Assembly (NCBI GenBank): GCA_016801845.1
Contig: CM028919.1
Coordinates: 1,161,001-1,225,000 of the forward strand
Reading direction: 5' to 3'
From: Polydactylus sextarius
Taxonomy: Eukaryota; Chordata; Actinopteri; Polynemidae
Length of the DNA stretch: 64,000 nt
In this document: piece after piece, positions 36,846 through 51,100 of the stretch
How positions within the stretch are numbered: the first letter of the stretch is position 1
How the letters are laid out: each line of letters opens with the position of its first letter
Notes under the pieces: generated by a model
The model's input: only the letters and a program-made list of their open reading frames with translations
Database searches by the model: none
Told to the model about the DNA's origin: nothing
Translations under genes and position numbers: made by a program

Positions 36846-38815
36846 AAAGTAACAGTGTTCAATTTCACTCGACCACATCTGGAGCTGCTCCTCTGTCATC
36901 CCGTCATATGTTGCGTTTCACCATTCAACAACCATTTTACATAGATAGTGATGAAGATGAATGAATGAGAGTCTATAGCATGTTGATAATATGTATATAC
37001 AGAGGTCAGACACTGAATGAAAAAAACTTTAAACTGAGTGGTCACAGTGTAATGCCTCAAGGGCAGATAGTTATGTTCTGTATGTGTTTTGTGTTTTCTG
37101 TGTGTGTGTGTGTGTGTGTATGTGTTGATATTCATGCCTTGCCCTCACTCCCTCCTAACTATGATAAAGTAGCCCCAGTCCTGCCATGGACTCTGCCCTA
37201 CTCCCACTGCCCAGGCATCTGCCTCCTCTGCCTCTGCCATCAGAACTGGATTAGGTTCAGATCACCCGGGCTTCAAGGAGGGTGGGTGTGTGCGTGTGTG
37301 GGTCCAATGATTGGGCTTGAAACTAGTCCTGGGGCCACTTTGGCTGGAGGAGAGGAGGATTGGGAGGCCGCCATGCCCACATGGGTTATGATGAAGAGGG
37401 CTGAGGAGGAGGATGAGTTGGATGAAGACAAGGATCCTGAAACATCAGGTGAAGTTGGGGGTGGGGGGTGAGGAGCTTGAGTCATGTTGGTGGCCACATG
37501 CTGGTTCAGTCTGCTTTCACACACACGCACACACACAGAAAAATCATACATACCTCCCACTCTGGCTCAGAGTCATCTGGGAGGACAGTGTGTGTGTGTG
37601 TGTGTGTGTGTACTTGGGTGCATTGAGTGTGAATTCAGATCCCACGGAGGGAAGCAGAGATCTCCCTTGCTAAATCCACTCGTCTGATCTCATCTGTCAA
37701 TCACTGGATCTTTGAGCAGTGATGTGTTTGTGGAGGGTGGAAAGGAGGTGGTGCAGACTGTTGGTGGATGTGTTAGTCATGAGGGTGATGAAACTGGTAT
37801 TCACAGCAGATCACAGCACATACTGCAGGACTGCAGCCTGTAGGCTGGAACAGGAAGCTGCAGGTACTTCAGGTAATCAGACTCCCTGCACCTTCCCTCT
37901 CTGAGATAAGAGCTGCCTGCAAAGTTGTTTATTCAAAAACAAAATTACAAAAATTACATATATTCTTCCTATTAATACACAACACATCACAAAAGTACCT
38001 TTGCTTTATTGTTTTGCCACACATTTTTGGTATTCCCACCTATATAGGAGGTCACCTGCCACTGACTACCATTAATTACACAACCAATGCTGTTGAGGAG
38101 TAAAATGCATAAAGAGCTTCCATTCAAAAAAAAACTTTAAACCTGAGGACATGTTCTTCATAAGTCACACACAGGAATTTTGTGAGGGAAGAGACTTCTA
38201 TATACAGTTAATACTGAATGAAGAATGTTAATCACAACACATTGTTTTTAATCAGCCAGAAGAAACAATGCACTTCCTGTGACTAGTTAAAGAGGGACAA
38301 TTTAATATACAGTCACTGGTATGAAGAAACATGCGATTCTTCTTACACAGAGGGCATCAGTTGGGTAGGCTCTTCTTCGATGTTAAACACACTGCAAAAA
38401 CAATGTGGCCCAGTCAGACCTCCTCTGATTGGATCAGTTGAGGCACATGTTACTGCAGGTGTGAACAGGTCCACAGACACTGCACCTCCGTTCGCTGATC
38501 TCAGTTGGTTCGCGTCGTTTTGCTGATGAATGTCTGTCTGCACTCCTCAGCTGATTAATGCTGATCAAACTTAGACTTAATATTACATCAATAAACAGGC
38601 ACACACGTGCGAACAAACACACACGCACACTTTTAAGTGGTCTGAAATGCATCGGTGGTAACATTAAGTGATGATGGAAGACAAGCAATCAGGGATTTGC
38701 AAAACACACACACACACAGATAGATACAGATAGTGTGTTGTAGGAATGGGATTTTGGGAGTGAACAAGGGGGGAGGTCAGAAGGGTGGGCATGGTGGGGG
38801 CCAGGGGGAGTCTCT
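36846..38815. other. Gene-free stretch
   Basis: The longest plus-strand frame (36965-37471) passes through a TG microsatellite and ends in an acidic patch; no exon boundaries or homology support it. Small TG repeats lie at 37098-37118 and 37589-37610. Confidence 0.35.
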
Positions 38816-38819
38816 TCAT

Positions 38820-39020
38820 TTCTAGGTGATTCACGTTTGAAGAGGGCTTGCAAAATTGCTTTATGGAAAGTGGCGAGCGGCTCGGCGGGAACATTAGGCG
38901 GGAAGCAGCGGGGAGGCCTGCGTTTCATTAGGGAGCTCTACTCCGCCTTTATTACCCGGATTAGGAGTTTTATGGTTATCATTATTTGCAATAGAATTAT
39001 TATTCGCATATATCTGCTAG
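38820..39020. promoter_or_regulatory. Enhancer-like block with paired E2F-type sites
   Basis: Two exact GGCGGGAA motifs (38884-38891 and 38897-38904) 13 bp apart, followed by CTCCGCCTTTATTACCCGG and TTTGCAATAG. It lies 130 bp beyond the stop codon of the minus-strand PPP1R37-like gene, so it could also be that gene's 3'UTR. Confidence 0.35.
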
Positions 39021-39149
39021 TCAGCTGTTTGGGTTGGGGACACTGGGATGTGCCATCTGTGTGACTGAAGCCATGAGTAATGTCTGAGGTGATCTGTACA
39101 AGGTTGGCCGTTTCCCCTCCTCTTTGCAGCGTGAGTGCGTGTGTTGGTC

Positions 39150-39305
39150 TCAGGCTTTGGGCTGTATATTGTCAACTGCTCCGTCGACCACTGCCGATAA
39201 CATCTTTGAAGTTTCCATGCTTAGGCCGGAAAGCCTGGCATTGATGAGGCAACACTGGGTGATCTCTGACTGAAGCCTTGCCCGTGTCTCCATCAGGAAC
39301 TCATC
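39150..39305 (-). CDS. Terminal exon of the PPP1R37-like gene
   Basis: The acceptor (minus strand) is CTTGTGTGTGATCGACAG|GATGAG, phase 0, matching the phase-0 donor CAG|GTAGGT at 61883/61882. The exon encodes 51 residues: an amphipathic METRARLQSEI helix that aligns with the post-LRR helix of PPP1R37 at the same spacing after the LRRs, then a Ser/Val-rich end. Linking an exon over 22 kb rests on this homology and on the phase. Confidence 0.7.
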   Translation of the reverse strand, partial: DEFLMETRARLQSEITQCCLINARLSGLSMETSKMLSAVVDGAVDNIQPKA

Positions 39306-41355
39306 CTGTCGATCACACACAAGAAAGCAACCATTAAAGTCCATATCAAGCATCAAGGACAAATCTAACCCAGCCATTGTTCACATTCAGTACATGGGAT
39401 TATGATGAATTACCAAGATATCTGTGTTTGTTTACATTTTCAGAGAAAGAACAAAGTTTTCCCTTGAGTCTAACTGTAACAATTGTGTCCGATTTCAGCA
39501 GTAATGGAGTTGGAATCACAGGAAGAGGAACCCAGAGGTCAAAATCAAAACCCTGGACCCTCTTGATGCATATTTGCATCAAGAGAAAACCCACACCTAC
39601 CTACTATTTGGACCCCACCACCCACTGGACCAGCCCACACAGTGAGCTGACAATGCGTCAACAGGTGTCCAGAAGAAGGAGCACACACACCTGAAGAATG
39701 CTTTTAAAGCTTGAGCATACCTGGACCTGGATCCAGGACGAACACTGACACTATGGGTGACGAAAAAAAAGGGGAATAGATGCATAATCATCATACCCAT
39801 ACGTGTGTGGAGTATGTGACAAATTCAGACCCCAAGCCTGAGCAAGTACAACATTTCTTTGTTTTCCAAGTCAAAAACTGGATTGATTCAAAAGACTGCA
39901 CAATCAGAAGTAGCGAATGAGGCCATCTATCTGAAGTAATAAAACAATCTCACTTGTTTTTAAACACTCTCAACAACAGTTGAAAATGTCTTCAATTGCT
40001 TACAACAACCAGGGATATTAAAAAAGCATTTAAAATAAATTGCTTTGGCATTACAGAAGTCAAATACTTGGGTCTCCCCATCATGCGTTCCTGAAAAGGC
40101 CTTTTAGATGAGAGGTTCTTTAAATTCACTTCTTCAATTTGGTTCCTCTTGGACACCATGACCCGACTCAAGTAATCTGCTGTCACAGCCCAAATCCACA
40201 TCCAACAAACCAGGTTTTTCCAGTCTTCATCAGTCCAGTGTCCATCGCGGCCTCAGCCTTCTGTTCCTGGCTGACAGGAACATGACATATCACTGCAGTT
40301 GTAGTTCATCCACCTCAAGGTCAGTGCTGGGTGGACTCACTGATGTTCTGTGCTCAGTGATCCTTCAACACCTCAGATCTCATCCATCTGTGATGCTCAA
40401 TCACTCCAGGAGTTCCCTCTGCTACTAAATGTTTGATGTTCAATATAGTTTTTATGGTTTCCCTCTGGTTCCAATATCTGAACCTCTATAGTTAGTGATG
40501 TCCCACATTACCCCGAATTCCTTCCTCGGGTGTATATTCCTACTTACTGACTAACATAAGTAGGGGTCAGAAGAGTATGCAAGTGATTCTGAGAAAAGTG
40601 AAAAAAGAAACAATCAGAGGTTGTAGAATAAAAGACAGAGCAGTAGACAGGCGCTGTGCTGACTCCTGGCTGGCTGCTGGCCGCCACAATCACAGATGCA
40701 CTTTCCCGCCTCATAAATTATCACCATGACGACAGGTGAGATGCTGTCAGGAAAGCCCAGTGTCCCAAAAATTAGCAGCAGCTGCAGGCCCGGACAGCAG
40801 CCCTTTTCTTACCCCTCTCTGTCTTTGTCACTCTGGGCTTTATCTGTTAAATTCATGGAGACGGATCACGATGCTGAGACCAGCACTTTTAAAACATTCA
40901 TACTTTGTCCGAGCAAAGAGAAGAAGCCTGAATGGACCTGATGTGTGACGAACAAGTGTTACTGTTGTGGAACGAGCTGTCAGTCCAACAAACATGAGGA
41001 TTTTTTCGGTCATGTTGGGACCATTGTTAATAACAACTCTATCTCTACTGTCCTTTTTCTGTGTAAAAAAAGATTAAAACATTTTAAACCACTGCAACTG
41101 TCTTAGAATTTGATCGTTTTCCTCAATGAAAACCTCCCCAGCTGCAGCACAAGTCCTGCTCCTCTCTTTTCCCCTTCTTCCCTCCTTTCTTCCTCACCTC
41201 ACCTCCCCCTCCTCCCTCCCTCCCCTCAGTGGCGGTGGTCTGCAGCAGAGCAGTTAATAAAGAGATTGATTATCGGCCTGTCAGGAAGTGACAGTTGGAC
41301 AGGGCTGCTCTGCATGAATGACAGAGGGCATGCTCACCGCGCAGCAGCCCGCCTG

Positions 41356-41388
<33 letters not shown>

Positions 41389-41524
41389 TACACCCAGATG
41401 CCTTTGCCAACACTGGGGGTAGGTGAGGTGGGGGTGGTGGAGGGGGACGATGTGGGAGGGCTGGATGGGTGAGATGCGGCCATGTGGAGAACAGCATAGC
41501 AACCTTCTGCTGGTGGAAGAGGTT

Positions 41525-41555
<31 letters not shown>

Positions 41556-44500
41556 TTATGTGTGTGTGTGTGTGTGTGTGTATGTATAGTATGGTGGTGG
41601 GGGGTCAGAGTTCACAGCCATCAACTTGCGGAGAGAGGGGGGTGCGTGGGCTCTTACTTTGGAGTCAAGTTGGTCAAAGGACGGTGTTTTTGCGAAACTT
41701 TAACTTTGGAAAGAAGATAAATCTGTAAATGGGTAACATCTCTATATTTAAACCACTGATACTGTGATAATTAATCATCAACACATAGAGAAATCAGCCC
41801 CTGCTCTATGTGTTTATCGAGAAGAAAAACTTTGTCCATTAAGAGCAAAATGTCAAAACTGAGATCAAACTGAAGCAACATCAACATAAAAACAGCCATG
41901 GATATTAGTATTAAAAGTAATACAATTATTATTTTTGATGAATATTTCATGTTGTATTTCTTTGAGTTTGTTTGATCAGGACTTTTGTTTCTCTGATGAC
42001 ACACATCAGTTACATTTTTACAAATGATACATATTTGACCCCTCTGGACCTGCCGTCATACTGGTGTTGGTGACTGTGTTTGAGTACATTGTATTTCTCT
42101 GCCAGAAACTCAGTCACAAACTGATATGAAATGATTTACATTCTTTCATCTTTAAGCCAGAATCCTGTAATACAATTTTTCCGACGTTTGTAGTTTTATC
42201 CAGGTGATGGATTTCCTGTCAGCAGTCTTCTTAGCTGTTTATCAGATCTGTTCACTGAAAGTGATGAGCTTAACTTGAAGTTTTCAACAACCATAAATTC
42301 CCAGACCATCAAGGTTCTTGCCCTAATTCTGCCAGAGTCTGTTTCCGGCTCCTCTGAGGGTCAAATCCATGACTGGATTGCTGCCAGTCAGCACCACTGT
42401 TTCAAACTGTTTCCTCTCTCCTCTTGTCCTGGTTATCTGCCTTCTTGCCCTCACCTCAGTGCAGTGCCACTCATCAGACTCGTAGCTCGGAAAAGATCCA
42501 AAAGCTGCCCCTGTTTCTGGTCGCTCAGCTGAGACCAGTGCTTCTAGATGTTAAGGTGGAAGGGGGGGGGCACAGTATTGAGACAGACTGTATTTTTTTA
42601 AAATTTCACAAAATTGTATTTATTCAACTCCATCAAAGTCTTTCGTTTTGGTTTTGAACATTATCAGTCTAGTTTCGGGAGAGCACAAGTTAGTTAGTTT
42701 TGTTTTGATTCTTTTTTTATTTTTGTGGAATTAAGTACTACTTTGAGTTTTTTATTTAGTTTGTGTTCATAATCACAAGGATGAAAGAATGCATGGCATT
42801 GGAAAAAAAAAAAAAAAGATTAAAAGGTCCCATTTAATGGAATTCTAATTCAAACCAATAAAAACACAAAATGACAAAAAGAGTCCCATTCGACAGCCAA
42901 TTCTCCTTCACCTGCTGTTGCCTCAGGTTTACATTGTTCCCCCAATGTACACTTGGTCCACTTGAAGCAGCCATCTTCCAAAAGTTTGCATACTGGCTGG
43001 TGGAGGAGTATAAGAAGTAAACGTATTCACATAAAATTAAAAAAAACATTATTTTTGATCTGACCACATCACAGAATCATCTCACAAAACCAACACGTCT
43101 CCTGCAAAAGTCAACCTCTGAGGAATATTAATTTATGGTAAAGTCTTTACTGGCCTCCCAAACTCAGTGTGGTTGAAAATGCGTACACTATCAGTGTATG
43201 CGCCACCGAAACGCTCATCAACCTGGTTATGAAGCATCCATTCATCCACGCAACATGAAGCAGACACCTTTTCAATTCGGCGTAAATTCCAGTCGAGCTG
43301 TGTCTTGTTCAGGCCTCATGAGAATAAACCTGTGTCACCGGGAAAAGTAGTAGAGCTGCACGTGGGACATACCGCAGCGCTGTGTGGAGCACCTCAGTGA
43401 AGTTCAGACAGATTCTCAGTATTTAATACGGCCATTTCATTTTTTAAAATAGACCGAAATTCCAAATTCTCTCACATTAAAAAGTATATTAAAAGATATG
43501 TAGAGGACAGTGTGAGGGTTAGACTGGATGATCCATAAGAAACGAAATAAACGAAACGAAACTAAATTCATGTTGTCGACTAAATATCTCTCATGTATGT
43601 TTTGTTTTCACTGAGAAACATCGATGGACTGATTCTCACTGAGCTTTATTCCTGAACTCAACAGATTTTCCACATTTTCAGACATGCTATTAATACTATT
43701 TTAGTATTTGACTCTGGTACATTTCTATGTGTAAAAATCACCACAGCTCTCGAGGGAATGTTCTGTTTTAATATCTTTTTTTTTTTTTTTTTTTTTTTTT
43801 TTATACATGGAACTGAGGTGCCAGACTTTCAGCAAAGCAAAACTAATTTACTGATCTCACAAACACACACTCTTTCCCTCCGGTCCACGCTACATTTTGT
43901 TTTTTTTTTTTTTGTTTTTTTTTCCTTTTCTTTGCACTTGATCAGTGAGTGGAACAATCAATACTCTAGATTGAGTAAGCGGACTTAGGAGGACAGCGTT
44001 TCACACCCACAGTTGAAGAATAAGAGAGGGGGAGACGAAGAAGGAGGAGAAGGAGGAGGAGGAGGAGGAGGAGGAGGAGACGCAGATGGACAAGTGCTTT
44101 TACGGCTGAGTCTTCCTCTGGCTCTGTGCCACGGCCACAGACTCTCTTTGTTTGCCAGGCTACTAAACTAATAGAGATAAAGGCAGGTTCCTGCTGGCCC
44201 TGAATTAGAAAGTCATTAAGAAATATAAACACACATGGGTGCGCACACACATGCACACACACACGTGCAAACACACACACACACACACACACATCAGTGC
44301 ATCAGTGCTGAAAATCTAAACAAACTCTCGCTTCCCGGCTCGGTGCCGGGGGGTTCTCCTTTTTGTCACTGCACAATTGCTTCTTTCTGCACATTTTCCT
44401 CCATTTTCTGCCAGTGTCCAGATTCTAATGCGTGTTTCAAGGCCTGTGTTTGACTGGCTCTCATGTGTGTGTGTGTGTGTGTGTGTTGTCTATCATCATA

Positions 44501-45486
44501 CCCCAACCAGGACTGGCAGACATCTTTGAAGGCCAATCCTGAAATTGTTATTCATAGTGTCTAGAAATCCAGATCAAGATCTTTTTGTCCATTGCTTCTT
44601 TTTTTTAATGTTTGTCTTTTCATTGTTTTCCTCAAACTGAAGCTCAAAATTCTAATTTTAATCTATTTTTTCTTCTTTATCATAAAAAATTCCTATAAAA
44701 TTCAAGGGATTTCAAAGGAAATTCTAGGAAAACTAGGAATCCCTAGAAGATAGATGTGCAGCTTGACTTTTTTTTTTTTTAGCAAATTAACTTAACTAAG
44801 TCACATAAACAGAGGAAATGGTGACTCAGTGGAGTATAAATACATATTTAGTTCTCGAGTGAATAATTCGGTAATTTATCTCGTGGAGTTAAATCAAATC
44901 AAAACCTCGTTAAATCCATTTTTTTTTTTTTTTTTTTTTTTTTGTTAATTTAGTTTGTCAAAAAAAAAAAAAAAAAAAAGAAAATGAAAAAGAAAATACA
45001 TTTAACAAAACACACTGTCAAGTTATGTCAGGTGCTAGGCCTCGGTTCAAGTCGACGCCGAACCTTAATTTCAACAGCGACACATTTAGGATATTCTGTT
45101 TTGAGTCTCCCTCCTCCTTCACGCTCCATGTTTCCATGAGGGATCACAGCAGCAACTCACTCCCTCTCTCTCTCTCTCTCTCTCTCTCAACATTAGTTAA
45201 GATGGCTGCACGGTGGCTGCGCGGTGGCTGTCAGTGTTTAAAGCTCTCCGAAGTGCAGGCAGCTCGGGCTAGCTCGTCTGTTAGCTCAGCAAAAGGAGTC
45301 GATACCCAAACGCCGTAAGAGCAGGCAGGTCTCTCTTCTCCTCGACTGGCAACGATCAGCAGTGAAACACTGTGACAGGTCATAGGGTCAGACGGAGGCT
45401 GGCATGGTGGATGTTCAGTCAAGTCTCATTTTAAAATCAGTGAAAGAAGAAAAAAAAGAAGACGTGTGTTGTTTTTTGTCAAGTAT

Positions 45487-45528
<42 letters not shown>

Positions 45529-45883
45529 GGAACATAAGAATACCTGTGCCTAAACCAGGGCTCAGTGAGCATTAAAATGTTTTCATAAAAAGAGAAGAAA
45601 ACAGCATATGGAAGCCCCAGCAGAGGCATTCTTATTTCTATCTGTGAAAATTCATTACGCATTCTCACAATGAGCGTGTGTGAGAATTTGCCGTTTGTTC
45701 TCGTCTGCAGCTAAACAAAGGCACATGTGCTCGTTTTCAGAGCGGGACGCAGCGTGGCCTGATTTCAAAGGCACAACTTGAAAGACGACAGACAGCTATT
45801 TACAATATTTATACATTTAGGATGCTGATACTATGCATATTACTTGTCTATCTTCTGCTGCGTACGTGTGTGTGAGTGCGCGT

Positions 45884-45927
<44 letters not shown>

Positions 45928-46383
45928 CGACAGTGGCGAAGGGAATTGCTGATGAAAAAAGGTTACTTTGGAAATTCTCTGATAATTGGTGCCTTAAAAG
46001 GAGCTCATTTTTAACTATGTCACCACGACTGCTCGATGACAATTAATCTGTTTGCGGCTGCTTCCTTGGCATCTGTGCCAATTACTTTATATGCTAATAT
46101 ATGTAAATGACATCTCAGATGCCAGTTTCAAGTATCATGCGAGTGGTGTATTGTGTCTTTTTTTTTTTTTTTTTTTTTTAAGTTATATTGTTGAGGCTGA
46201 TCAACAATACAAGTGCTTCAAAATTGGAAGGTATGTTAAGCTATGAATTTCCCTCAATTTACTAAAATGTGAAACATTTCAAATGAAAGCAGCTGCAGCT
46301 TTGTTTCCACTGATGCTGGCTTGTGTCAGTCTACAGGACGCTCTGTAAATGAAAGGTATGATATTTACATATTACATTAAAAA

Positions 46384-46433
<50 letters not shown>

Positions 46434-47442
46434 TTAAAAAATGAAACATATTTAGATAGGATTCTGCAAAAATAAAAACAGAAAACTTCCTCACAGTTTT
46501 CTGTTTTTGTTAAATAATAATTTCAACTCATCAGTTTTGTATTTTTTTTGCACATACAGAAAGCTGTGAGGTTGCACTACTGGGCGTAAATAAATAATAA
46601 AACCAACGTCTAATGTTCACAGTCAATGAATTGTTTGTGTTCTGATTATTAATAACTCACGTGACGCAGCTGACTGCACCAAATCTAATCACATTTAAAG
46701 ACAAGAAACCAAAGCTGCCAATGTTACTGTGGTTGCAGTTCAAATCAGAAAATCCTTGACCTTTGACTTTTTTTTTCTTTTCTTGTGGAAGTAGCAACTT
46801 CTGAACATTTAAGTGTTTCTGTCACCAGACAGACAGAGTGAGAGATGTCAATTACCCGGTCAGTGTTTCACAAAATGATCATAAAAAGACAGAAATATCT
46901 CCATATAAATATCATCAGACACTATGATCGCTGTGTAATAAAAGCGGAGCTGTGTCAGACCGTTAGACTCAACATTCTCTGAGTTGACGTGTTGAAACGT
47001 TTTCAGTTAAAACCTCGTTCATCCTGGGCCCCGGACGACTGCACGGGCAGAGCAGCGTGGAGTCAGCTGTAGGGGAACTTGAACATCTCCCTCAGCTGAC
47101 GTGGAATAACGCTGAGTAAATGTTAATGAAGGCGCTTTGAGCTCTTTCCTCTTCCTATAAATGGCTCTAATCACCAACGTTTTCCTCCACCAGCACACTC
47201 ACAGAGCTGCTTGTCCTATTGTTCCCTCTCCTCCTCCACATCTCCGTCCCCAGCCTTCCATCACTCCGACTGAAGATGTCACTGTTGTATACCAAATATG
47301 TGCTCCATCACCGTGTGTGTGTATGTGTGTGTGTGTGTGTGTGCGTACTGAGAGAATATGTTTTCATGTTCATCAGTGAGAAACAAAGCTATGTTGTTTT
47401 TATTTAAGGCGTTTGTCTGCGGAGGTTTGACAATGCAGGGGG

Positions 47443-47493
<51 letters not shown>

Positions 47494-48119
47494 CAGAATA
47501 GATAACAATAGAACGAATCCAGCAGAGTGATCTTTAAATAAGGGATAAACACGCTAATGTAAACGCAAAACAACAACATTACATTACATTATTAAATCTT
47601 CTTGTTGAGCAAATAAAACCAAAGTGCGTTGAAGTGAAATGTTCAGTGTTTGAAAACGTCACTTTTTCTGATTATTCTCTGGTTATTCTGACTCTTGTTT
47701 AATCCTGAAAATCCTTAACACCACGTTCACATTGAGACACAGACTTAACTGTACGAAAATACAAAAATAACGGGTATGTAGGCTACACTGAAGTATTCAT
47801 CACAACAATTATAGAAACAGCGCTTGGTGTTTAAAGGAGGAGCTACCCCACTCAGTTATTTATTATTATCATTATTATTATTACTATTGTTTAATAACCA
47901 TTATTGATTTTCTTTAATTTATTTGGTTTTCAGGTATTTTGATAATTAATCCATCCACATATTTAGGAAGTTATGATTTGACACCAGGGATCAGAAAGAA
48001 AGAGAGATGATGAACAAAAAGTCAGAGTTAAAATAAAGGTCACAGGAGAGAAAACAAGACGCTGGAAATCAGGAACTGTGTGTGACAATATACGAGTGTG
48101 TGACATATATCTCTCCCTT

Positions 48120-48153
<34 letters not shown>

Positions 48154-51100
48154 AGTGAGAGACTTTTCCTTCTGTCTTTTTTGTTGCTGTTTGAACAGGT
48201 TGGTTTCTATAAACATGACTTTCTCTGCAGATGTTCACGAATATATAGGACGAGTCAAACATTTAAATATTTGTAGCCAGATTGAAAAAGAAAAAGAAAG
48301 ACTGATAAATCACTGGTGAATTTTTATATTTGACTGGATAAGAGACGGATACTCTCATCATTGTAGACGGTCAGTCGGCAGTGTGACAAATACTTAAATT
48401 CAGCTAAAATATAGATTTGATTTCATGATGATGCAGCGCAGATTAGATGAAATTGGATCAGAGATTAAAACAAGGTGCAGCTCAGGTCTGGCTGCACACA
48501 CACCATCAGCGTTTCACAATGCAACCGTTTCGATCGGTCTGCTCTTTTTCTTCAAAACCGTCTCGAGGAAACGCAAAAATGACTGAGCATTTCAAGAGCG
48601 AAATTAGAAAAAAAAAAAAAAAAAAAAAAAGGAAAACGTGAGTTCTTTTTAAAGGTTTAACCGTTCAGTAGGAGCAGAGCCACAGACGGCAGAGAACGTA
48701 CTGAGAGCACTGTGAGAAAAAGAGGAATAATTACAGCCATGATCTCGAAACAAACTGAACAGTTTGAGGAAACAATAACTTCAAGTTAAATGAGAGGAGA
48801 GATGGTTAAGCCTTGTCAATAATCATTACCTCTAATATAAGAATTAAATAGTGAATTGTCACAAACATATTAGTGACAACCTCTACAGACAGTGAAGATA
48901 TAAGAATAAAAGAAATAAAAAATAAACAGAACAAAAATAGACAGAGATGTGAACCAGGAAGAAGGACCAGGACAGTCAGACTGAGGTAGAGAACTACAAG
49001 CAGCAGTACCTCACATTTTACCTCCACACACTCTCCATCCTACCTAAAGAACAAAACCTGGACTCTACATTCACACAAAGCAAGACACAAGTGCAGCAGG
49101 ACTCAACCCCATCAGCTTGAATCTGGATGAGATCAGTCCTAAATTTTAACTTGAACATTTTAGTTTCTGTCTGTAAACACTGATGAATACTTTACGAGTG
49201 TTCTGTTCCTCCTTGACCACACAGCACCCCCCCCACCACCACCACCACCACCACTACAACCTCCCCCCACCCCTCTCTATCCTAGCCTGTGTTTATCAGG
49301 CTGTGTGACTTTCTAATCCCTCTCTTTAGCAGCGGTGTGTGAAAGCTAACACTGCTCCATGTGATTATGGAGGGCCCTGGGCTGCTGATTATCTGGAGAG
49401 ACCACTGCAGAGACCCCCGGCCACGCTCTCCCAAGCCAGCGCCGCTTTAATTCTGTTGAAGTGAACTTCACACTTGCGACTTGCTGACTTTTTTTTTCTT
49501 CTGAAATCCAAACAGGTAGATGTGCGTAACACTCAGAGCTGCAGGAGATTAGACTGCATCATGTTGTTTTTTTTTTTCTTCTTTTCTTTTCTTTTCTTTT
49601 CTTCATGCGCGCTGGTTGTGGGACAGTCAAATCACTCTGTCCAAATTTCAAAAAATTTCATTTCACAGAATCAAAACCAATAACACAATACAATACAATA
49701 GAATATTATACAAAACAGCAAGGTGTGAGGAGAAATGATGGGTTCAACTCAGTGGATGGAGAAAACCTGGACAGGTATGTGACTTCCCCAAGTATTTTAT
49801 TTTATTACATCATTAAATAAAAACAGGAAAAAAATATTTAGAGATGTTGTTGATCTTTCCATTTCACTCAAGAAATATCACTGGACAGGATTCAGGAATA
49901 GATTGATCTTTTTTTTCTGCTGCTGCAGCTGTCACATTATGATCCTTGATGTGATTTTCTTGCTAAAACAATGCATGTTGTGTGTTGTGCAATTAAGCCA
50001 CTAAAACACAAGTTCATAAAGCCCTCGTAACACAGTAAATCACATCCTGACAGCGAGTTACGATGTTATGACAGTAAAAAAAAAAAAGAAAAAAAAAAAA
50101 AATGACAGTGGGAAAATGGCAGAGTTTAGATGAAACAAAAGAGAAGAACACTGACACGGAAATGCACACACACACACACACACACGCACGCGCACACGTT
50201 TTAAGAGCTGCTGTTAGTTGAAATATATTTTGTCCGAGCTGGAGGGGCTGAGTGAACCTGCTGACACAACAGATCAATGGACCACAGACAAATTACTGCA
50301 GGACGCTGAACAAATATTATAAGAAACCATCTGGAGAGCTCACTCCGCTCACAATGATTACAAGAACAAGGAACTTATAATAGCTGTGCAACAAGACCAA
50401 TACACTACAACCACCACAACCATACCCTCAGCCACAGTAGTCACATGTCACATCTACATAACTGGATTATAGCCCCCAGAAGAGTCTCATATTTATGTTG
50501 AGTGTTAAAAAATGCCTCACAACTGTTGGTAGAATTGCCCAAAAGAAAAAAAACAAAAACAAAAACGGCTCAGACATTTTTATTCTCTTCAAAAATGAAC
50601 TGTAATCACACCTACAATCACTGACATCACTGTAGCTCGCAGCTGCTGTCAGTACAGTTGGTGTATTAGCTGTTTGGGTCAAATCAACATGAACTACACA
50701 AACAGTCCAACAGATTAGCACCAATGATGAGAGGCATCAGTGTTTGGTTCAGAGCACCACTGTGTCTGAGCGCAGCCTCACAGAGACACTAGAGTCAGTA
50801 GATTCCTGATCTGGATCAGTGTTTCTGCATTGAGGGACCGTGTCATACTGATGATGGTATGAATACAGGCGCTGACATATGCCTTTACAAAAATGCGACT
50901 TCACATTAGGCCTAGAGCACTAACATGAGATGTAGGAATTGTGATTGACTGCTTGTGTTTTACCCTCATTCATGTTTCCAATGATTTTTTTTGAGAGTGA
51001 AGGAAATAATAGAGAGAGGCTCGGTGGGCCTCTAAATCCAGGTCCTTAGGAATCCTGAGGAATTTATCTGCTGTTTCTTCCAATAAAAAAAAAAACCGAC

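Noticed and set aside
36965..37471. 168-codon plus-strand frame
   Set aside because: Runs through a TG microsatellite; no domain, splice site pair or Kozak support. The acidic end alone is not evidence.
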